The translations under genes were made by a program, and so were the position numbers. A stretch of DNA of 64,000 nt from Rosistilla ulvae. GTDB taxonomy: Bacteria; Planctomycetota; Planctomycetia; Pirellulales; Pirellulaceae. The stretch covers positions 2,542,001 to 2,606,000 of the forward strand of contig NZ_CP036261.1 in the NCBI RefSeq assembly GCF_007741475.1, given 5' to 3'. The number at the start of each line of letters is the position of its first letter. Position 1 is the first letter of the stretch. Below, one piece after another: positions 6,726 to 13,560 of this stretch. The notes beneath the pieces were generated by a model. The model saw only the letters and a program-made list of their open reading frames with translations, was not told the origin of the DNA and ran no database searches.

Positions 6726-8447
6726 TTGCGGTTACCCAAACGCCAGTTTCACCAACGCCCAAACAACGTGACAAATTACCAAGGCCTGCCCGATTCGCTG
6801 AGTCTGATGCTGATGAGTATCAGTCTATTGGTGGCGTTTTGGATCAGCGGCCAGCGAGATTCGGGCGGCGGGCGTGTTGTCGCGGCGATCGATTCGCTCT
6901 CCAAACGCCCCTGGATCAGCCTGCTGCTGGTGTTTGCCGTCTCGCTGGTGACGAATCTCGGCCTAACGCTGATTCGGTATCCGTTGCCTCGAATTCACGA
7001 CGAGTTCAGTTATCTGCTGGCCGCCGACACCTACGCCTCGGGGCGGCTGACCAATCCAACGCACCCGTATTGGAAACACTTCGAGACCTACCACGTCCTC
7101 TCGCAGCCCAGCTACATGTCCAAGTATCCGCCGGGCAACGGGATCTTCCTGGCGCTAGGGCAGGTGACCACCGGGCATCCGATCGTCGGCAGCTGGCTCG
7201 CGTTGGCTCTGGGAATCGCGGCCACCTATTGGGCGTTGCGCGGCTGGATCCATCGTCGCTGGGCTCTGATTGCCGGACTGTTGCTGGCGATTAACGTCCC
7301 GATGCTGATGGCTTGGGGGCAAACCTACTGGGGCGGCGGAGTCCAACTGCTCGGCGGTTCGCTGTTGATCGGCGCCCTGCGGCGGATCACCGACCGCGAC
7401 CGCTGGCCACGCCCGGTCTGGCAATACGCCAGTCTGTTTGCGTGCGGAGCGGTCATTTTGGCGAACAGCCGCCCGCTGGAAGGCTTCTTGCTGTGCGGCG
7501 TCGCAGCGGTTGTGTTGCTCCGCTGGCTCTGGAAGTCCCCCGCTTCGGATCGTATCAACAATTTGGTTCAGGTGGCTCTGCCGAGCCTGTTGATCGGCGG
7601 TATCGGAATCGTGAGCCTGGCGATCAACAACGCTGCAGTCACTGGCCGGGCGACTCAGTTGCCCTACTCGGCTCACTCCAAACAATACACCGCCACGTCG
7701 ATGGTGATCTGGAACGCGATGCCGCCGGTTCCGAAATACAACCTTCCCGCGATGGAAGCTTTTTACCGCAACTGGTGCCGACAACGGCAGCTCGATGCGC
7801 AAACGTTCGCCGGATATACGTCGTTGGTTTCCAGCAAACTGCAGCATCTGAGTCATTTCTACACGTTCATGGGTGGTCTGTGCCTGTTGCCTGCGTTGGC
7901 GTTGATCCGCCGCGACCGATGGTTGTTGTTTGCCGTCGCCGTTGTGCTGGGGCTGTTGGTGATCGAGTTCCAATTCGTCCACTCACGGACCTTCCCGCAC
8001 TATGTCGCTCCGGTCGCCTGCCTCTTTTATGTCGCGATGTTTCAGTCGCTGCGATGGCTGCACGCCGCCGGACACAGTAATCGGCTGGCACGTATGATTC
8101 TGCCGACGATCGTTGTCTACAGCCTGTTAGCCTTGATCGCGTATGCAGTCGGCAACGCCACGCGAATCGAATCCCCCAACCGATCCGAGATCGCCGAACT
8201 CCTGGAACAAGAGCCGGGCAAACATCTTGTATTGGTTGAATATTCACCCGATCACAACGTCCATCGCGAGTGGGTCTACAACCGCGCCGACATCGACAAC
8301 GCTCCAATCGTCTGGGCCCATCGCCTGGGTCCCGAAGCCGACACGCCGCTACTAAAACACTTCGCCGATCGCAACATCTGGCTCTGGCAAGCCGATCGCG
8401 GCGTCGAAGGCCTAGCGCAGTTCGAACCACCGGCCGATAAACGGTAG
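6726..8447 (+). CDS. GT-C fold (GT39-like) membrane glycosyltransferase
   Basis: Up to 573 residues with about ten hydrophobic segments. The first large periplasmic loop begins RYPLPRIHDEFSYLLAADTYASGRL (HDEF at about 91-94); the acidic pair there matches the DE/DD motif that binds the lipid-phosphate sugar donor in GT-C enzymes (PMT/ArnT/GT39). Further support is the SKYPPGNGIFLALGQ segment. It should transfer a sugar from a polyprenyl-phosphate donor to a lipid, glycan or protein outside the membrane. The start is uncertain: the frame opens with TTG at 6726, with GTG at 6768 and ATG at 6807 or 6813 as alternatives, and none has a strong RBS. The acceptor is unknown. Confidence 0.82.
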   Translation: MRLPKRQFHQRPNNVTNYQGLPDSLSLMLMSISLLVAFWISGQRDSGGGRVVAAIDSLSKRPWISLLLVFAVSLVTNLGLTLIRYPLPRIHDEFSYLLAADTYASGRLTNPTHPYWKHFETYHVLSQPSYMSKYPPGNGIFLALGQVTTGHPIVGSWLALALGIAATYWALRGWIHRRWALIAGLLLAINVPMLMAWGQTYWGGGVQLLGGSLLIGALRRITDRDRWPRPVWQYASLFACGAVILANSRPLEGFLLCGVAAVVLLRWLWKSPASDRINNLVQVALPSLLIGGIGIVSLAINNAAVTGRATQLPYSAHSKQYTATSMVIWNAMPPVPKYNLPAMEAFYRNWCRQRQLDAQTFAGYTSLVSSKLQHLSHFYTFMGGLCLLPALALIRRDRWLLFAVAVVLGLLVIEFQFVHSRTFPHYVAPVACLFYVAMFQSLRWLHAAGHSNRLARMILPTIVVYSLLALIAYAVGNATRIESPNRSEIAELLEQEPGKHLVLVEYSPDHNVHREWVYNRADIDNAPIVWAHRLGPEADTPLLKHFADRNIWLWQADRGVEGLAQFEPPADKR

Positions 8448-8471
8448 CGAGCAAGCATCTCTCAGTGACTG

Positions 8472-8753
8472 CTACCTAAGTTTCACCCCAAACTCCTGAG
8501 CCCGGAGGGCGGAACATGAACTGCCGGTGGTGTGAGCCACCGGAACCGAAGAGCCACAAGAATTTTCAAAGGCCGGAGGCCGACACACTACAAGCCTGAC
8601 TTTGGCTGTGGCTGCGCACAGCAAGAACTTGTGCCAGCCTTCGGCCTCGTGTTTTGAGGCTGCTTGATACCGGTGGTTTACACTACCGGCAGAGGATGTG
8701 TCGGCCTCCGGCCTGATACATGCAGTCTTGTCCCCGAGTCTGGTCGCTGGCAT
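8472..8753 (-). other. Repeat-derived open frame (probably not a gene)
   Basis: A 93-codon open frame that runs through the palindromic repeats of this gap (for example the KFLLCAATAK and CRPPAFENSCGSS segments). It has no recognisable domain, and its composition follows the repeats. I regard it as the translation of a dispersed repeat, likely to recur as spurious 'hypothetical proteins' elsewhere in the genome. Confidence 0.35.
8524..8714. repeat. Cluster of palindromic intergenic repeats
   Basis: Three nested inverted elements. There is a CCGGTGG/CCACCGG hairpin at 8524-8543 (6-nt loop) and a near-copy at 8670-8689 (CCGGTGG/CTACCGG). There is also a perfect 18-bp inverted pair, AGGCCGGAGGCCGACACA at 8570-8587 with its complement at 8697-8714, that could bring about 110 bp into a long stem-loop. 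The motif style (ccggtgg...ccaccgg, ggccggaggcc) looks like a dispersed REP-type family; genome-wide copy number cannot be seen here. Confidence 0.7.
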
Positions 8754-8787
8754 CCGGTGGCCCCTTGAGCACGGAGGGCGGAATAAA

Positions 8788-8835
8788 GAGGTGGTGACCT
8801 GATCTTGGGCGCGCTCGGGATCAGGTCACCACCTC
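8788..8835. repeat. Perfect 17-bp inverted repeat hairpin
   Basis: GAGGTGGTGACCTGATC at 8788-8804 and its exact reverse complement at 8819-8835, separated by a 14-nt G-rich loop. There is no T-run on either side, so a classical intrinsic terminator is unlikely. It directly abuts the tandem 214-bp element and may be part of the same mobile or repeat structure. Confidence 0.75.
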
Positions 8836-8904
8836 AAAAGGTCTGTTCCCGTGCGAAGGGCCTCTCACGGAGGCACGAAGGCACAGAGAAGGGTAACTGA
8901 TCAT

Positions 8905-9024
8905 GAGGCAAAAACGAAACGGATCGTGGCGCAGGTGGACGAACCTGAAAATCAGCTGGCCGAATCCAAAACCGTCGGCGAGCAACTCTTGGAAGCCTTC
9001 GTCGCCAAGGTGACGAAGGCTTAA
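8905..9024 (+). pseudogene. hsdS C-terminal remnant in repeat copy A
   Basis: A stretch of 39 codons followed by a stop reads EAKTKRIVAQVDEPENQ...LAESKTVGEQLLEAF...KVTKA. This resembles the conserved C-terminal end of type I restriction specificity subunits (…QKRIVAKVDEL…QLxxxxxxxxxLLExxxxxxT). No start, target recognition domain or hsdM/hsdR is nearby, so it is a fragment. The identification rests on motif recall, not a search. Confidence 0.5.
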
Positions 9025-9118
9025 GCACCGTGCCTTGGTGCCTCCGTGAGAGTCGTCTGTTCCCGTGCAAAGGGTCTCTCACGGAGGCACGAAGGCACAG
9101 AGAAGGGTAACTGATCAT

Positions 9119-9196
9119 GAAGCAGAAACGAAACGGATCGTGGCGCAGGTGGACGAACCTGAAAATCAGCTGGCCGAATCCCACGCCGTCGGTTAG
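9119..9196 (+). pseudogene. hsdS C-terminal remnant in repeat copy B, truncated
   Basis: Second copy of the same frame, 214 bp downstream: EAETKRIVAQVDEPENQLAE SHAVG then a TAG, 14 codons earlier than in copy A. The premature stop shows that the copies are not maintained for protein function. Confidence 0.5.
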
Positions 9197-9523
9197 TAAC
9201 TCCTGGAAGCCTTCGTCGCCAAGGTGACAGCGGCTTAAGCACCGTGCCTTGGTGCCTCCGTGAGAGTCGTCCGCTACGATCCCCAGCGAAGGGCCTCTCG
9301 CGAAGCCACGAAGGCACAGAGGAAGAGGTGTCGGCTAGCAAAGATCGCGACCGTCTGGAGGCCGGTTGAATGAACGAGGGCGGCATTTTCATCGATGACG
9401 ATGGCGATGCAGGAATCGTTCTACAGAGCGATTGAAGAAGGGGCGAGTGGGGTAAATAAAAATCCACCGTGTGGCGTGGCACAAACAGGCGGTCAGACGC
9501 AATCGCAGAATCGAAGTGGATAC

Positions 9524-9562
9524 GAAAAAAGCCCGCAAAACACTAGGTTTAACGGGCCTTTG
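9524..9562 (-). terminator. Intrinsic terminator after tRNA-Leu(CAA)
   Basis: Read on the minus strand, AGGCCCG pairs with CGGGCTT across a loop of about 17 nt and is followed by a run of T (the A-run at 9525-9530 on the plus strand). It lies about 25 nt downstream of the tRNA 3' end. Confidence 0.75.
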
Positions 9563-9586
9563 ATTGCTGGTGATCTTGTCACCAAG

Positions 9587-9670
9587 TACCGAAGGTGGGA
9601 CTCGAACCCACACTGGATTGCTCCAACTGGATTTTGAATCCAGCGCGTCTGCCAATTCCGCCACTTCGGC
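9587..9670 (-). tRNA. tRNA-Leu (anticodon CAA)
   Basis: An 84-nt class II tRNA. The acceptor stem GCCGAAG pairs with CTTCGGT, the D-arm is TGGCGGAATTGGCAGACGC, the anticodon stem CTGGA/TCCAG encloses the loop TTCAAAA (anticodon CAA, decoding UUG), and there is a long variable arm and a GTGGG TTCGAGT CCCAC T-arm. The 3' CCA is not encoded. Confidence 0.95.
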
Positions 9671-10037
9671 ATATCGTAAAACCGTCGATCTGGAAGCCTG
9701 CGGTACTCGAAAGCACTGCGACCAGGATCGCGATACGCGGGGGAGTGATTGTTCGGGGCAGTCCGCCAATCTCCGCGTGGGGTGAGTATCTCGCAGCTGA
9801 TGATATTTTGCAAGCCGGGCTGGGATGTCACCAGCAAAAAAACTGCGGAGACGCGGAAGAACTGTATCGATTGGATGCATCTTGCGGGACGGTGCGGGGC
9901 GACCAGCGACGATTTCGCGTCGGAACGTTGCACCGAGCCCTGAACCGCACTTTGCCGCTTGGGACTTTAGCTGTAGACTTTCTACTCGCGAATCCCCCTC
10001 AGAATGCGGTGGGGCAAACGCGACAAAAACAAAAAAC
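9671..10037. other. Intergenic gap between two tRNA genes
   Basis: About 367 bp separating the divergently oriented tRNA-Leu(CAA) and tRNA-Ser(UGA). It must hold both tRNA promoters. No credible coding region or further RNA was seen. Confidence 0.5.
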
Positions 10038-10124
10038 GGATGGGTGGCCGAGTGGTCGAAGGCTCTAGTCTTGAAAACTAGCGTACGGGTGACCGTACCG
10101 TGGGTTCGAATCCCACCCCATCCG
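10038..10124 (+). tRNA. tRNA-Ser (anticodon UGA)
   Basis: An 87-nt class II tRNA. The acceptor GGATGGG pairs with CCCATCC plus discriminator G. The anticodon stem CTAGT/ACTAG encloses CTTGAAA (anticodon TGA, decoding UCA). There is a long variable arm TACGGGTGACCGTA and the T-arm GTGGG TTCGAAT CCCAC. No encoded CCA. Confidence 0.95.
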
Positions 10125-10130
10125 CTGATT

Positions 10131-10163
10131 GGTCATTTAGGAACTTCCTAAATGGCCTTTTTT
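10131..10163 (+). terminator. Intrinsic terminator after tRNA-Ser(UGA)
   Basis: GGTCATTTAGG pairs with CCTAAATGGCC (one G-U pair) across a 7-nt loop, directly followed by TTTTTT. It lies 6 nt after the tRNA. Confidence 0.85.
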
Positions 10164-10565
10164 CTTGGCGTTTTGCTTCGCCAATCGCGACGGTGCCCCG
10201 CCTCACTCTCCATCGCTTCCTCCCCCGGCGTCCGCTTCAGGTCAAATACGCTATCGCGTTTAGGCAAGCCAGTGGTCGAACAAGAGCTCGCGGTTTCTTG
10301 TCGAACCGGATGCAATCGCGTGTCGGCCGATCGCTCCAATTGAACACGGATTTGCTCAGAGGCCCTCTTCAGAGCCGTGTGTGGATTGTCGTCCCATCTG
10401 ATATAACTGGCAGAATCGGTGCGAAATCGCCGAAGTCCCGATGCTACGATGCCGACGATACCCATTGATATTATGGGCTTGCCCCTTGGCTGACTGGCGC
10501 AACGGTGCCGGATCGGCGAGATCGGAAACTGATTGATGTTTGACTTCTCGTAAAGGACCTTCCAC
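10164..10565. other. Intergenic gap upstream of cysK
   Basis: About 400 bp with overlapping open frames on both strands that show no domain or family character. It should contain the cysK promoter. I could not identify a riboswitch or CysB-type operator. Confidence 0.45.
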
Positions 10566-11501
10566 ATGCCGCGCGGAAAAACTTACGCCAATGCATCGCA
10601 AGCGATTGGCGACACCCCGATGATCCAAATCAACCGCTTGGTCCCTGGCGATCAAGCGACGGTGTTTGCCAAGTGCGAGTTCTTCCAGCCGCTTAATAGC
10701 GTCAAAGATCGGATCGGCGTGGCGATGGTTGAAGCGGCCGAGAAGTCGGGGGTCTTGAATTCCGAGACACACATCATCGAACCGACCAGCGGCAACACGG
10801 GGATCGCGCTGGCGTTTGTTTGCGCTGCCAAGGGTTACAAGTTGACGCTGACGATGCCCGAGTCGATGTCGGTCGAACGCCGCGCGCTGCTGCGAGCGAT
10901 GGGTGCCAATTTGGTGCTGACGCCAGCGGCCGAAGGGATGAAGGGAGCGATTAACCAAGCTGCGGAATTGGTCGACAAGGGGGACAATGCTTGGATGCCA
11001 CAACAGTTTGAAAACCCGGCCAATCCCGCGATCCATGAAGCGACCACCGGTCCAGAGATCTGGGAGGATAGCGGTCACGATATCGACGTGCTGATTGCGG
11101 GCGTTGGCACCGGCGGCACGATCACTGGCGTGGCGCGGTACATGAAAAGCGTCAATCCCGACTTCAAAGCGATCGCTGTCGAACCAAAGCATTCGCCCGT
11201 GATCAGTGGCGGCGCACCGGGCAAGCACCGGATTCAAGGCATCGGTGCCGGTTTTATCCCTGGCAATCTCGATACTTCGATCATCGATGATATTGTGCTT
11301 GTCGACGATGAGGACGCCTTTGAGACGGGGCGCCAATTGGCCAAGCAAGAAGGGATCGTGGCTGGGATCAGCAGCGGTGCGAACATGTGGGCCGCTCAAC
11401 AGATCGCCGCTCGCCCCGAGTACAAGGGGAAGCGAATCGTGACGATCATGTGCAGCCTGGGCGAACGCTACCTGAGCACGCCACTGTTCAGCGACCAATA
11501 A
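10566..11501 (+). CDS. cysK: Cysteine synthase (O-acetylserine sulfhydrylase)
   Basis: A 311-residue PLP-dependent enzyme that makes L-cysteine from O-acetylserine and sulfide in the cytoplasm. Visible signatures: the PLP lysine Lys47 in FQPLNSVKDRIG, the substrate loop EPTSGNTGIALAF (about 72-84), the PLP-phosphate loop AGVGTGGTITG, and GISSGANMWAA near the C-terminus. The length equals typical CysK/CysM. The start ATG is preceded by AAAGGA about 8 nt upstream. It is monocistronic, with tRNA-Ser upstream. CysK versus CysM or cystathionine beta-synthase cannot be fully separated by eye; the catalytic chemistry class is certain. Confidence 0.93.
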   Translation: MPRGKTYANASQAIGDTPMIQINRLVPGDQATVFAKCEFFQPLNSVKDRIGVAMVEAAEKSGVLNSETHIIEPTSGNTGIALAFVCAAKGYKLTLTMPESMSVERRALLRAMGANLVLTPAAEGMKGAINQAAELVDKGDNAWMPQQFENPANPAIHEATTGPEIWEDSGHDIDVLIAGVGTGGTITGVARYMKSVNPDFKAIAVEPKHSPVISGGAPGKHRIQGIGAGFIPGNLDTSIIDDIVLVDDEDAFETGRQLAKQEGIVAGISSGANMWAAQQIAARPEYKGKRIVTIMCSLGERYLSTPLFSDQ

Positions 11502-11542
11502 AAGATCGCCGCCAAGCGATTGTCGCTCGCTTCGTTAAACCG

Positions 11543-11560
11543 GCTGCCCGATCGGGCAGC
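11543..11560. repeat. 18-bp perfect palindrome downstream of cysK
   Basis: GCTGCCCGATCGGGCAGC, 42 nt after the cysK stop. It can form a GC-rich hairpin but has no T-run; it could be a factor-assisted terminator or a binding site. Confidence 0.5.
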
Positions 11561-11590
11561 GCGTGTTGCTGGGGCAATGCTCCGAAAACG

Positions 11591-11690
11591 CGCGGGGCGA
11601 TGCCCACGCGGTTAAAGCTAGTCGCGCGGGGCGATGCCCACGCGGTTAAACTAGTCGTGCGGGGCGATGCCGGCGCGAGTGAACTGGTTT
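11591..11690. repeat. Three tandem copies of a 33-34-bp repeat
   Basis: The unit CGCGGGGCGATGCCCACGCG plus GTTAAA(G)CTAGT starts at 11591, 11625 and 11658; the third copy is degenerate at its 3' end. Each unit contains a GGGC-GAT-GCCC mini-hairpin. It lies in the convergent gap between cysK and the CrtI-like gene. Confidence 0.75.
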
Positions 11691-11716
11691 TGCACGCGGG
11701 GTGGTGAAGGGTTTGC

Positions 11717-13147
11717 TTACGATGTCAAGCAGTGGCGGTTGGCCATCGAGATCCCGCTGACGATTGCTCCGACAATTCCGACGAAGCCCTGGTCGGTTCC
11801 GCACAGGAACAGATTCGATAGATGTGTCTGTCCATCGAGTTGTTTTTCAGGGGCGCCATAAATCGCACCGTTATCGTGCCACGTAAAACGGCGGATCGTC
11901 TTGGGCGTGAAAACGTCGGTGTCGATGACGTGCCGGCGGAAATCGGGCATGAAGCGAACCGCCGCGTCGATCGCTTCATCGTATTGAATCGTCTTCTGTC
12001 GACGATACTCTTCGTCGGACAGCCCGCACCAGCGATCGTGATTCGCCAGGGTGGTGATCCGAATCACCCCATCGGGCAACTGGCCATCGGAATCGTCGTA
12101 CAGGTAATTGTTCGGTGAGCAGACGACGCCGGTGCGTGGATCGCACAGCGTATTCTCCGGTCGTTCCCAGTGGAAACGCGGGCTGTCGTTGTAGAACAGA
12201 ATCGTGCGATCGAATCCGATCTGCTTGGGCTGACGATCGAGGATCGAAATCGATTCGATAAACGACAGCTGGCCGGCGCGGGCGACGTCGACTTGCGTGA
12301 TGTCGTCGCACAGTCGCATCGTTTCGATCTGCCCCGCCGATGAAAGAATCCGCTTGCCGCGAATCTCCGTCCCATCGTCCAACACCACGCCGACGGCGCG
12401 ATCGCCATCGACATGGATCCTGTCGACTCCGCTGCGAAGCTTTAGTTCGCCGCCGAGTCCGCGGAACTTGCGAACAAGATTTTTGAGGATCAGCCGGACT
12501 CCTTTAAATGGCCGGGCAAAACCCTCCATGTAACAGGCGCGGAACATGATGCAAAACTGGCCGAAGTCCATGTCTTGCTGGCGCGCGTTGCCGTACCACA
12601 TCAGCGGACACAGCAACATTTCGATCAGCAAAGGATCGGTGATCGTCTCTTCCAAAACCTGTCGCGTCGAGATATTAAACGAAGCCTCGTCGAGGTCGTC
12701 GTAGTCGAGTAGACGGGCGAGCAGTTTTTGGAAGTTGTCTTTCTGGTGCGGGAACTGCTTGGCAATATCCGCTTCCAAAAGCTTGATGTCGTTGCCGAAA
12801 TTCAGCTCCACGTCGGGGAAGCGGATCGCCGAACCAATCGCGGGGACCAACTGGAAATCGTCCCAACGGAAACGCAACTGTCGCAGCAACTTGGCCAACG
12901 GGCCGCGTTTGCTTCCCTTCTCGGTGAAGTTTGTGACCGCATGCAGCCCGACGTCATAGTCACGTCCACCTTGGCGGTAGAACGAATTCAAGCCGCCGAT
13001 GGTGTAGTGCTTTTCAAGAATGCAAACACGCTGGTCGAAGTAGGCCAGGCGAATGCCTGCGGCCAACCCCGACATCCCCGCACCAATGATGATGGTGTCG
13101 TAGACGTCTTCGTTCAGCGGATCGGTGGGGGAGTTAGCCGTGGTCAA
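11717..13147 (-). CDS. CrtI/phytoene desaturase-like FAD oxidoreductase
   Basis: A 476-residue flavoenzyme. The N-terminal Rossmann motif DTIIIGAGMSGLAAGIRLA (about residues 17-35) is followed by EKHYTIGGLNSFYRQGG, and the C-terminus has LFLCGTDQGFVGIVGAIVSGISMAN. This is the two-ended FAD-binding architecture of the CrtI/RetSat family. It is third in an operon after a ketoacyl synthase and an acyl carrier protein (gap 28 nt), so the substrate is more likely an acyl or polyene chain than phytoene; no phytoene synthase is present. The frame begins with a TTG and lacks a clear RBS, so the exact start is uncertain, but the FAD motif must be included. Desaturase, isomerase or saturase chemistry cannot be decided. 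Confidence 0.85.
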   Translation of the reverse strand: MTTANSPTDPLNEDVYDTIIIGAGMSGLAAGIRLAYFDQRVCILEKHYTIGGLNSFYRQGGRDYDVGLHAVTNFTEKGSKRGPLAKLLRQLRFRWDDFQLVPAIGSAIRFPDVELNFGNDIKLLEADIAKQFPHQKDNFQKLLARLLDYDDLDEASFNISTRQVLEETITDPLLIEMLLCPLMWYGNARQQDMDFGQFCIMFRACYMEGFARPFKGVRLILKNLVRKFRGLGGELKLRSGVDRIHVDGDRAVGVVLDDGTEIRGKRILSSAGQIETMRLCDDITQVDVARAGQLSFIESISILDRQPKQIGFDRTILFYNDSPRFHWERPENTLCDPRTGVVCSPNNYLYDDSDGQLPDGVIRITTLANHDRWCGLSDEEYRRQKTIQYDEAIDAAVRFMPDFRRHVIDTDVFTPKTIRRFTWHDNGAIYGAPEKQLDGQTHLSNLFLCGTDQGFVGIVGAIVSGISMANRHCLTS

Positions 13148-13175
13148 AGCGGATTAGCTTGCAGGAAGGGATTCG

Positions 13176-13436
13176 CTAGCTGCGAACGATATCTTTCATC
13201 TTCGGTTCCAGGTAGGTCACGGTGCTCTGCATGCTTGCCAGCTGGCCGTATTCCTCTTCTGGGATCTGAACGCGGTGCCGCTTGCGCAACTCCATCACGA
13301 TGTCCAGGAAATCCATGCTATCGAGTTCCAATTGCTCGCGGAACGGCTTGGCATCTTCCAAGTTGCTCAGATCCTCATCGGGAGCGATGTCGCCGAGGAT
13401 GTCGATAATCTCTTCGCGAATGTCTTCAGGCGTCAT
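13176..13436 (-). CDS. Acyl carrier protein
   Basis: An 86-residue ACP. The 4'-phosphopantetheine attachment serine is Ser40 in EQLELDSMDFLDIVMEL, followed by the usual acidic helix. The protein is strongly acidic overall and of typical length. The ATG is preceded by AGGAGAATAGGACGTT. It lies 28 nt before the CrtI-like gene and 124 nt after the ketoacyl synthase gene. It is probably a dedicated carrier for this cluster, not the housekeeping AcpP: it diverges from AcpP around the serine (LDSMDFLD instead of DSLDxVE) and is not linked to fabD/fabG. Confidence 0.9.
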   Translation of the reverse strand: MTPEDIREEIIDILGDIAPDEDLSNLEDAKPFREQLELDSMDFLDIVMELRKRHRVQIPEEEYGQLASMQSTVTYLEPKMKDIVRS

Positions 13437-13560
13437 AACGTCCTATTCTCCTGGATATTTTCAAACGCGGAACCGCTGGTCCGCCAAGTGGATTGAAATT
13501 GTGGCCCGGGGCACCGAAGCATCATAAAGGGTTAACTGAATTTTCAACAGGCTTGATCAA

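Larger units (their letters stand above)
8841..9330. repeat. Tandem 214-bp element with 23-bp terminal inverted repeats
   Basis: Copy A occupies 8841-9054 and copy B 9055-9268, each exactly 214 bp, aligned without any indel and differing by scattered substitutions. A partial third copy (about 9269-9327) repeats only the left end. Within each unit, a 23-bp sequence beginning CTCTCACGGAGGCAC (8862-8884 in copy A) recurs inverted with one mismatch at the right end (9030-9052). The interior carries a decayed reading frame related to the tail of HsdS. The layout is MITE-like, but no target-site duplication or transposase is visible. Confidence 0.8.

Noticed and set aside
5908-6774. A longer mnhE starting at 6774
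   Set aside because: The extra 128 residues are Ser/Arg-rich, unlike MnhE, and overlap the start of the divergent glycosyltransferase; a GTG at 6390 gives the exact family length.
8472-9482. Possible small genes in the repeat region (for example at 8834-9184 and 9021-9482, minus strand)
   Set aside because: Their translations duplicate the tandem repeat in frame, with identical segments recurring; no start context or family similarity.
9825-10151. Open frame running through the tRNA-Ser gene
   Set aside because: It translates the tRNA and its terminator; a coding gene there is excluded by the class II tRNA structure.
11591-11690. CRISPR array
   Set aside because: Only three contiguous 33-34-bp units without spacers, no cas genes; it is a simple tandem repeat.
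11717-13147. Carotenoid phytoene desaturase as the assigned function
   Set aside because: No phytoene synthase or other crt genes are near; the gene is linked to ACP and ketoacyl synthase, so only the fold family is claimed.
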